From the NCBI GenBank assembly GCA_963781065.1, contig CAWAET010000005.1, positions 62,001 through 126,000 of the forward strand: a stretch of 64,000 nucleotides of DNA, written 5' to 3'. The DNA comes from CALZJC01 sp963781065 (lineage in GTDB: Bacteria; Acidobacteriota; Thermoanaerobaculia; Multivoradales; JAHEKO01). Position 1 is the first letter of the stretch, and each line of letters begins with the position of its first letter. The notes under the pieces were generated by a model. It was not told the origin of the DNA. It ran no database searches and was given only the letters and a program-made list of their open reading frames with translations. Positions 56,922 to 64,000 of this stretch are shown in pieces. The position numbers and the translations under genes are program-made.

Positions 56922-58439
56922 CTACTCCAGGACGATCAGGCCGCGGCGGGGATCGGCGATCCAGATCCGGCCCGCCGGGTCGACGGTGAGGTCGGCCGGC
57001 CGCTCGAGCTCGAGCCCGTCCGGCAGCGCCGGCCCCAGCTCGTCCAGCCGCCGGCCCTCGCGGTCGAAGACCTCGATGCGCCGGTCGCCGCGGTCGAGCA
57101 CGTAGATGTTGCCGGCGCCGTCGACGGCCAGCGCCTCGGCCCGGTCCCAGTTGCCCGCGATCAGCCGATCGCCGCCGCGGTCGCCGGCGGCGAACCGGGT
57201 GACGGTGCGCGCCCGCTGGTCGAGGACCAGCAGCCGGCCGCGGCGGTCGCTGGCGAGGTCGACCGGCTCGCTGCCCTTGCCGCTCACCAGAGTCTGGTGC
57301 AGCCGCCGCCCGGGCTCATAGAGCATCACCCTGGGCGGCTTGGCGGCGAGCACGAGCCAGCTGCCGAACGGCGCCGGCTCGACGGCCACCAGCGGCCGCA
57401 CGGTCGGCTTCTTCTCGCTCGGCGGCGAGGCGAAGCGCAGGTTGCGCCGCCCCGGGAAGGTCGCCGCCGACTCGTCGGTCGTCACCACCAGCTCGCTGCC
57501 GGCCCAGGAGTTCCGCTGCGCCTCCTCGTGGTTGAAGCGGGAGACCGGCTGCCCGGCGGCATCCAGGACCACCGTGGAACCCTGGCCGCCGGTCACCGCC
57601 ACCTGGCCGTCCGGCCGCGCGGCGACGGCGATCGGCCGTTCCGGCGCCGCCCCGACGACCCGGCCGCGCTGCCAGCGCCGCTGTCCCGAAGCGGGCCGCA
57701 GCCAGAGCCGGTGGATCATCGCCAGCCGGCTCTCGGCCAGCGCCTCGAGGGCGCGCTCCTCGTCGCCCGCGCCGGCGCCGTCGACCACCGCCTGAAGCAG
57801 ATCGCCGGCCTCGCGCCACTCGCCCTGGTCGAGCAGCAGCGCCGCCAGCTCGAGCCGCGCCGTCAGGCTCCACAGCGAGCGCGGCTCGAGATCGATGACG
57901 TCCGCCAGGCCGCGCGCCGCCTCGCCGTCGCGCCCCAACCGCTCGGCGACCCGGGCGCCGAGCACCGCCGCCTCGGCGCGCCAGGGCTGCTCCACGTAGG
58001 CGGTGCGCGGAAACAGCAGGACGGCGTTCTCGAGCGTCTCCCGAGCCTCTTCGAGCCCGGCCTGGTCCTCCGCGCCCGCCGCCTGGATCCGGCCGAGCAG
58101 AGTGTGGGCGGCCGCCGCCTGCGGCCGCCGCGGATGGTTGCGGATCAGGGTCGTCGCCGCCTCCTCAGCCGCCTCGGCGCGCTCGAGCCCGAGGTTGCCG
58201 ACGGCCAGCCGCAGCAGCGCCTCGGCGGCCGCCGGATCGTCCGGGAACTGCTCGCTCAACAACGCGAACTTCCCCAATGCGCCCTCGAGATCGCCGTCCT
58301 CCTCGAGCTGGGCGGCCTCGGAGAGCAACCGGTGGATCGTCTCGTCACCGGGCGTCGCGGCGGATGCGACGCTCGTCGCCGCGAGACCGCAGACGATCAC
58401 CGCCAGAAGGCCGGCGGCCAGCCGGCGCCCGCGGGTCAT
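56922..58439 (-). CDS. Exported TPR/NHL beta-propeller protein
   Basis: A 505-residue secreted protein. A signal peptide (RRLAAGLLAVIVCGLAATSVASA) is followed by TPR-like helices (EAAQLEEDGDLEGALGKFALLSEQFPDDPAAAEALLRLA and further repeats to about 240), then NHL-type strands (PIAVAARPDGQVAVTGGQGSTVVLD, PVDLASDRRGRLLVLDQRARTVTRF, AEALAVDGAGNIYVLDRGDRRIEVFDREG, PADLTVDPAGRIWIADPRRGLI) forming a propeller. Probably a scaffold or ligand sensor in the periplasm. It overlaps the kinase gene by 4 bases and precedes the PEGA/PDZ gene by none, so the three are one operon. Confidence 0.8.
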   Translation of the reverse strand: MTRGRRLAAGLLAVIVCGLAATSVASAATPGDETIHRLLSEAAQLEEDGDLEGALGKFALLSEQFPDDPAAAEALLRLAVGNLGLERAEAAEEAATTLIRNHPRRPQAAAAHTLLGRIQAAGAEDQAGLEEARETLENAVLLFPRTAYVEQPWRAEAAVLGARVAERLGRDGEAARGLADVIDLEPRSLWSLTARLELAALLLDQGEWREAGDLLQAVVDGAGAGDEERALEALAESRLAMIHRLWLRPASGQRRWQRGRVVGAAPERPIAVAARPDGQVAVTGGQGSTVVLDAAGQPVSRFNHEEAQRNSWAGSELVVTTDESAATFPGRRNLRFASPPSEKKPTVRPLVAVEPAPFGSWLVLAAKPPRVMLYEPGRRLHQTLVSGKGSEPVDLASDRRGRLLVLDQRARTVTRFAAGDRGGDRLIAGNWDRAEALAVDGAGNIYVLDRGDRRIEVFDREGRRLDELGPALPDGLELERPADLTVDPAGRIWIADPRRGLIVLE

Positions 58440-60382
58440 GACGGCTTCACCTCGAAGATCCGCTGCGTCGACAGACCGATGTTGTGGCGCCGCTCCTTGA
58501 CCAGCCCGCCCTCCCACTCGAAACGGAAAGTGTGCGGGCCGACGGTCAGCTCGACCTGGGCCGGCAGCTCGCCGACCGCGCGGCCGTCGATGCTCAGCCG
58601 GCAGCTACCCACGGCGGCGACCGGGATGGTGACCGTCACCGGCAGCTCGAGGACCCGCGTCTCCTTGCTCTCGAGCACGACGCGGCGGCTGTCGCCGTAG
58701 AAGACCTGCGGCGCCGACAACTCGACGGTGTGGCTGCCCGGCGGCAGCGACAGGCGCAGCTCGCCATCGCCGCTGCGCCGGCGACCGGCGACCTCGACCG
58801 TTACCCGGTAGCCCGCCCGCACCACCAGCTCGGCCGGCGGCACGCTGGGAGCGAGCGCAAAGTGAAGGCTGCCGGCCTGCCGTTGCTCGGGGGTCAGCTG
58901 GTCGAGATCGAAGGCCCAGCCGGCGGGCTCGTGGCCGTCCAGCGTCACCGTCAGCTGGTAGGCCCGGCCGGGCGCCAGCGCCACCGGCAGCGGCGTGACC
59001 CCCTCGAGCGGCAATCCGTCGAGCTCCACCCGCGCCCCGGCCGGCTCGCTGGTGATGGTGATCGTCTCTTCCGGCGGCGCCAGTGTCGGCGTCCAGCGGC
59101 TCTCCATCTCCGGGCCGAGGACGAGATCGAGCGCGGCGACGACCTCGCCGTCGCGCCGCAGCTCGACGGTGCGGGCCTCCCCCGGGTCGCCCGCCAGGTC
59201 GAGCACCGCCGGCGTCGTCATCTCCTGGTCGCGCCCGTCGAGCCAGACCTCGAGGCCGGGCAGATCGGGGCGAATCTCGACGCTGCCCGAGAACTCCCGC
59301 GGCGACGGCGACACCGGACCGGCGGCCGGCGGCCGGCCGGGCGCGGTCGCCGCGGTCGCCGTCTCGCCGCCGCGGCCCATCGTCCAGTAGATGCCGCCAC
59401 CGAGCAGGGCGACGGCGACAGCCGCCAGGGCCAGCCTGGCGTAGGGGGAGCCCAGCGGCCCCGCCGCCGGGCGCGCGGCCGCCTCGTCCTCAGTCGCCGG
59501 CCCCGCCGGGAGGTCGGCGCTGATCGGGATCGGCGCGGTGGCGATGCCCGCCGGGACTCCGGCCGCCTGCACGCCCGAGATGGCCTGCAGCGCCGCCAGC
59601 AGCTCGCCGGCCGACTGAAAGCGGTCCTCCGGCGCCTTGGCCATCAGCCGTTGCACCACCTCGTCCAGCGCCGGCGGCACCTCGGGCCGCTTGTCGCGCA
59701 CCGAGGGCACCGGGGCGTTCAGGTGTTGATAGGCCACGGCGATCGGCGCGTCGCCGGTGTAGGGCGGCTCACCGGTGAGCAGATTGTGGAACAGGACGCC
59801 CAGGGAGTAGAGATCGGTGCGCGCGTCGATCTCCCCCGCCGAGATCTGCTCCGGCGCCATGTAGTCGGGACTGCCGACGCTGGCGCCGACCCGCGTCAGC
59901 CGCGTCTCGTTGCCGGCCTGGGCGATACCGAAGTCGGTCAACACCGCCCGGCCGTGCTCGTCGACGATCACGTTGGCCGGCTTGACGTCCCGATGCACGA
60001 CGCCGGCGTCGTGCGCGTAGCCCAGCGCGGAGGCCATCTGGCTCACCACTCCCACCACTTCGTCCAGCGGCAGCGGCCCGGACTCCTCGAGCTTCTCCTC
60101 CAGGGTCTTGCCCTGCAGCCACTGCATCGAAAAGTAGTAGGTGCCGTCGAGCTCGCCGACGTCGAAGATGGTGACCAGCCCCGGATGGTGCAGTTTGGCC
60201 GCCGAGCGGGCCTCGCGCAGGAACCGCTCGACAAAGGCGGCATCCTTGGCCAGGTGGGGCAGCAGCACCTTGACCGCCACCTGGCGCTGGAGGTTTGGCT
60301 GGCTGGCGCGGTAGACGACCCCCATTCCACCACGGCCAATCTCCTCCTCGACCTCATAGTTGCCCAGCTTGGAGCCGATCAT
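58436..60382 (-). CDS. Membrane Ser/Thr protein kinase with extracytoplasmic PEGA modules
   Basis: A 648-residue transmembrane kinase. The Hanks-type domain (residues 8-270) is complete: GRGGMGVVYRA glycine loop, VAVKVLL, catalytic HRDVKPANV, metal DFGIAQAG and YMAPEQ. A proline-rich linker and a single helix (ARLALAAVAVALLGGGIYWTM, about 315-335) follow, then three PEGA-like beta modules outside (SGSVEIRPDLPGLEVWLDGRDQEM, ITITSEPAGARVELDGLPLEGVTPLPVAL, VAAVGSCRLSIDGRAVGELPAQVELTVG). It heads an operon with the NHL and PEGA/PDZ proteins, which could feed it signals. ATG at 60382 is preferred because MIGSKLGNYEV begins the domain. Confidence 0.9.
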   Translation of the reverse strand: MIGSKLGNYEVEEEIGRGGMGVVYRASQPNLQRQVAVKVLLPHLAKDAAFVERFLREARSAAKLHHPGLVTIFDVGELDGTYYFSMQWLQGKTLEEKLEESGPLPLDEVVGVVSQMASALGYAHDAGVVHRDVKPANVIVDEHGRAVLTDFGIAQAGNETRLTRVGASVGSPDYMAPEQISAGEIDARTDLYSLGVLFHNLLTGEPPYTGDAPIAVAYQHLNAPVPSVRDKRPEVPPALDEVVQRLMAKAPEDRFQSAGELLAALQAISGVQAAGVPAGIATAPIPISADLPAGPATEDEAAARPAAGPLGSPYARLALAAVAVALLGGGIYWTMGRGGETATAATAPGRPPAAGPVSPSPREFSGSVEIRPDLPGLEVWLDGRDQEMTTPAVLDLAGDPGEARTVELRRDGEVVAALDLVLGPEMESRWTPTLAPPEETITITSEPAGARVELDGLPLEGVTPLPVALAPGRAYQLTVTLDGHEPAGWAFDLDQLTPEQRQAGSLHFALAPSVPPAELVVRAGYRVTVEVAGRRRSGDGELRLSLPPGSHTVELSAPQVFYGDSRRVVLESKETRVLELPVTVTIPVAAVGSCRLSIDGRAVGELPAQVELTVGPHTFRFEWEGGLVKERRHNIGLSTQRIFEVKPS

Positions 60383-60652
60383 CCTCGCCGGGATCGTAGC
60401 ATCCGGCGGCCGCCGCCGGGCCGGCCGGGACCGGCGGCGAAACCGGCCTCGATGGCTCCCCAAGGGCCGCCGACGCCTGCCCTTCGGTTGCACCCGACTG
60501 ACAAATAGTGCCGTTCGGCGGGCCTTCTCGACGGCCCGGACCCCACGACCAAAGGGGTTCCCGGCTGGCACCCATCCTGCTCTTCTTCCTGGTCGAGCCG
60601 GAGGCGGGTCCCGCCGGGAGGCAAACCGATGCAGCCATTCGAGGAGTTGGTC

Positions 60653-60901
60653 ATGTCCGAATCGCCCGATCCCGGACTCGACCGCCCCGATCCGGGCGAG
60701 GCCGCCGACGTCGAGGCGGTGTTCACCCTGGAGTCGGCCGCGGTCTGCCCCGCCTGCCGCGGGTCGCTCGACACCATCGGCATCGTGCGGCTGCTGCGCA
60801 CCCGGGTCAACTTCGTCTCCTCGCTGCCGCGCCGCGGCCAGCTGATGATCTGCCCGAAGTGCCGCACCGTGCTGGGCGGCGGCCTGGGCGGCCTGGTCTA
60901 G
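60653..60901 (+). CDS. Small zinc-ribbon-like protein
   Basis: An 82-residue protein (ATG at 60653 behind GAGGAG; an ATG 24 bases upstream is an alternative). Two CxxC pairs, CPAC in AAVCPACRGSL and CPKC in LMICPKCRTVL, about 34 residues apart suggest a zinc ribbon. The acidic N-terminus (SESPDPGLDRPDPGEAADVEAV) is probably disordered. Family unknown. It lies ahead of recQ. Confidence 0.6.
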   Translation: MSESPDPGLDRPDPGEAADVEAVFTLESAAVCPACRGSLDTIGIVRLLRTRVNFVSSLPRRGQLMICPKCRTVLGGGLGGLV

Positions 60902-61057
60902 CGGCTCGGTCTGGCGGTTCGGGGCTCCCGGCAACCCCGGCCGCGGCCGGGGCAAGAACGAGAACCCCGTTTTCCGTCCTTCTTGGCGGGGGCTCGGGGC
61001 GCGTAGACTCGCGTCCCGAGGCCGGCCCGCCGTGGGCGACCCTCCCGGACAGTCGAG

Positions 61058-62953
61058 ATGCCGCCGCCAGAACAGACCAGCCCGACGGCCGCCGACGCGC
61101 CGGCCGAGGTCCTGGACCTGGTGCAGCGGGTCTGGGGCTTTCGCCGCCTGCTGCCGCTGCAGCTCGAGGCCCTCGAGGCGATCCGCGCCGGCCGCGACTG
61201 CCTGCTGGTGCTGCCCACCGGCGGCGGCAAGTCGCTCTGCTACCAGGCGCCGGTGCTGCTCGACGGCGGCCTGGCGGTGGTGGTCTCGCCGCTGATCTCG
61301 CTGATGAAGGACCAGGTGGACGGGCTGCGCGGCAACGGCGTCGCCGCCGCCTACGACAACTCGAGCCTGTCGCCGGACGAGCGCGACCGGGTGCGCGCCG
61401 ACGCCCTGGCCGGCCGGCTGCGGCTGCTCTACGTCTCGCCCGAGCGGCTGGTCGGCGACGGCTCGGAGGGCTTCCTCGACTTCCTGGGCCGCGCCGGCGT
61501 GCGCTACTTCGCCATCGACGAGGCGCACTGCATCAGCCAGTGGGGGCACGACTTCCGGCCCGAGTACCGGCTGCTGGGGGCGCTGCGCGAGCGCTTCCCG
61601 GAGGCCTCGCTGCACGGCTTCACCGCCACCGCCACCGAGCGGGTGCGGCGCGACATCGTCGCGCAGCTCGGGCTGCGCGAGCCCGAGGTCCTGGTGGGCT
61701 CGTTCGACCGCCCCAACCTGCTCTACCGCGTCTTCCGCCGCGGCGACCTCGCCGCCCAGCTGCGCACCATCCTCGCCCGCCACCCGGGCGAGGCCGGCAT
61801 CGTCTACTGCATCTCGCGGCGCGAGGTCGACCGCTGGGCGGCCCGGCTGCGCGACTGGGGCCACTCCGCCCTGCCCTACCACGCCGGCCTGGCCGACCAC
61901 GAGCGCCACGGCAACCAGGAGGCGTTCCTGAGCGAGCGCACCGACGTCATCGTCGCCACCGTCGCCTTCGGCATGGGCATCGACCGCCCCGACGTGCGCT
62001 TCGTCGTCCACGCCGGCGCGCCGCGGTCGCTCGAGCACTACCAGCAGGAGTCGGGCCGCGCCGGCCGCGACGGCCTCGACGCCGAGTGCGTCCTGTTCTA
62101 CTCCGCCGCCGACTTCGTCACCTGGCAGCGGCTGCTGGAGAGCTCGGGCGAGCTGAACGACGGCGCCCGCCAGCTGCTGAGCGGGATTCGGCGCTACGCC
62201 GGCTCGATGCGCTGCCGCCACCGCAGCCTGCTCGAGTACTTCGGCCAGAGCCTCGACGGCGACGACTGCGGCGCCTGCGACTGGTGCCTGGGCGAGCTCG
62301 AGGGGGTCGACGAGCCGGTGGTCCTGGCGCAGAAGATCCTCTCCTGCGTCCTGCGCTTGCGCCAGCGCTGGGGCGCCGGCCAGGTGGTCAACGTGCTGCG
62401 CGGCCGGGCGACCGACAAGGTCAAGAGCAACCGGCACGACGAGTTGAGCACCTTCGGTCTGCTCGAGGACTGCCCGGTGGGCGAGCTGCACGGCTACCTG
62501 GAACAGCTGCTGGACCGGGGTTACCTGGTCACCGAAGGCCACCCCTATCCGGTGCTCCAGGTGACCGAGGAGGGGCTGGCGCTGCTGCGCGCCGAGACCA
62601 CCTGCGAGCTCTACCGCCAGCAGCGCCCGCAGCCGCGCCGGCGGAAGCCGAAGCCGATCGCGGACTCGTGGGACGGGGTCGACGAGGGCCTGTTCGAGGC
62701 GTTGCGCGAGCTGCGCCGCGAGCTCGCCGTCGAGCGCGGCGTGCCGCCCTACGTCATCCTGCACGACCGCTCGCTGCGCGACCTGGCGCGGCTCAGGCCG
62801 GCGACTCCGGCCGGGCTGCTGGCGGTCTACGGCATCGGCGAGAAGAAGGCCGCCGAGCTGGGCCCGCGGCTGCTCGAGACGATCGCCGGCTGCCCGCCAA
62901 GCGAGCCGCCCCCGCCCGATCTGCTCGCCCCGGCGCCGCCCGAGCCTGGATAG
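61058..62953 (+). CDS. recQ: RecQ-family ATP-dependent DNA helicase
   Basis: A 631-residue RecQ helicase: motif I LPTGGGKSLCYQAP, motif II IDEAHCISQWGHDFRPEY, SGRAGRDG motif VI, an RQC zinc site with CRHRSLLEYFGQ...CGACDWC, a wHTH (LSTFGLLEDCPVGELHGYLEQLLDRGYL), and an HRDC-type end (LFEALRELRRELAVERGVPPYVILHDRSLRDLARLRPATPAGLLAVYGIGEKKAAELG). It unwinds DNA in recombination repair. The length and domains match RecQ fully. A proline-rich tail closes it. Confidence 0.95.
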   Translation: MPPPEQTSPTAADAPAEVLDLVQRVWGFRRLLPLQLEALEAIRAGRDCLLVLPTGGGKSLCYQAPVLLDGGLAVVVSPLISLMKDQVDGLRGNGVAAAYDNSSLSPDERDRVRADALAGRLRLLYVSPERLVGDGSEGFLDFLGRAGVRYFAIDEAHCISQWGHDFRPEYRLLGALRERFPEASLHGFTATATERVRRDIVAQLGLREPEVLVGSFDRPNLLYRVFRRGDLAAQLRTILARHPGEAGIVYCISRREVDRWAARLRDWGHSALPYHAGLADHERHGNQEAFLSERTDVIVATVAFGMGIDRPDVRFVVHAGAPRSLEHYQQESGRAGRDGLDAECVLFYSAADFVTWQRLLESSGELNDGARQLLSGIRRYAGSMRCRHRSLLEYFGQSLDGDDCGACDWCLGELEGVDEPVVLAQKILSCVLRLRQRWGAGQVVNVLRGRATDKVKSNRHDELSTFGLLEDCPVGELHGYLEQLLDRGYLVTEGHPYPVLQVTEEGLALLRAETTCELYRQQRPQPRRRKPKPIADSWDGVDEGLFEALRELRRELAVERGVPPYVILHDRSLRDLARLRPATPAGLLAVYGIGEKKAAELGPRLLETIAGCPPSEPPPPDLLAPAPPEPG

Positions 62954-63034
62954 GCGCCGCCACTACCTCTGCGCGGCCGCCGGTTGTATCCTCTCGGTCG
63001 CGCCGCGGCGTACTTTCGCCGCGCCCCCCAAACC

Positions 63035-64000
<966 letters not shown>

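Noticed and set aside
60383..62764. Upstream extension of the kinase frame to 62764
   Set aside because: It runs antisense to recQ and the zinc-ribbon gene and shows no conserved domain before MIGSKLGNYEV.

Overview
The window is about 64 kb of very GC-rich (roughly 70%), densely coded bacterial chromosome. No phage, plasmid or rRNA/tRNA genes were found. A secreted PD40/c-haem HzsA-related protein, PEGA-domain Ser/Thr kinases, 3-coathanger-type C-termini and a dispersed dissimilatory-type sulfur gene set together suggest an uncultured Acidobacteriota (Thermoanaerobaculia/Holophagae-like). That placement is inference from gene content; no taxonomic marker is decisive.

Layout. 0-4.1 kb: the end of a DHOD-like gene, then a sulfide:quinone oxidoreductase-like flavoprotein, a DsrC/TusE-like carrier, a DsrE2-like protein and a class I isoprenoid-type enzyme. 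4.1-15.2 kb: DUF2207 membrane protein, a c-di-GMP-I type riboswitch ahead of a large secreted FN3/discoidin protein, a broken secreted esterase, a HigBA toxin-antitoxin pair beside an integrase remnant, and a broken HzsA-related c-haem protein. 15.3-22.9 kb: PQQ-propeller protein, CoA-transferase/GNAT fusion, nitrilase-family hydrolase, YqgE, threonine dehydratase. 23.2-26.2 kb: a two-gene accessory module (secreted coiled-coil protein plus membrane-anchored lipase-like protein). 26.3-30.8 kb: second sulfur block (TusA, rhodanese-MBL persulfide dioxygenase-like, TusA, DsrE-like, CsoR/CstR-family repressor) followed by a FadL-type porin. 30.8-36.1 kb: molybdate transporter modABC (read C-B-A along the plus strand), MFS transporter and a beta-lactamase-fold protein. 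36.3-40.6 kb: exported dikinase-like protein and a second beta-lactamase-fold protein. 40.6-43.7 kb: a palindromic repeat element, DinB protein, and a GbsR-type regulator with a wax-synthase-like MBOAT operon. 43.8-48.4 kb: four-cluster ferredoxin/NrfD fusion and a molybdopterin oxidoreductase. 48.5-51.6 kb: B12/radical SAM enzyme divergent from an ACP and ketosynthase. 51.6-64 kb: S9 peptidase, membrane protein, PEGA/PDZ-NHL-kinase operon, zinc ribbon protein, RecQ, and the start of argG.

How it fits together. The most coherent theme is sulfane-sulfur handling: SQR-like enzyme makes persulfide, TusA/DsrE/DsrC-like proteins carry it, the rhodanese-MBL protein oxidises it toward sulfite, and the Mo/Fe-S/NrfD enzyme could take sulfite (or another sulfur oxyanion) to the quinone pool, with modABC supplying molybdate. 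Three 16-bp boxes ATAC-N8-GTAT (28000, 29317, 43824) plus a half-box at 325 suggest that a CsoR/CstR-family repressor encoded at 28941 controls these dispersed loci.

Two sequence oddities recur. Eight single-base gains (seven between 9.97 and 14.52 kb, one in argG) break otherwise good reading frames. A dispersed palindromic element with CTAG ends repeatedly coincides with TAG stop codons at gene 3' ends.
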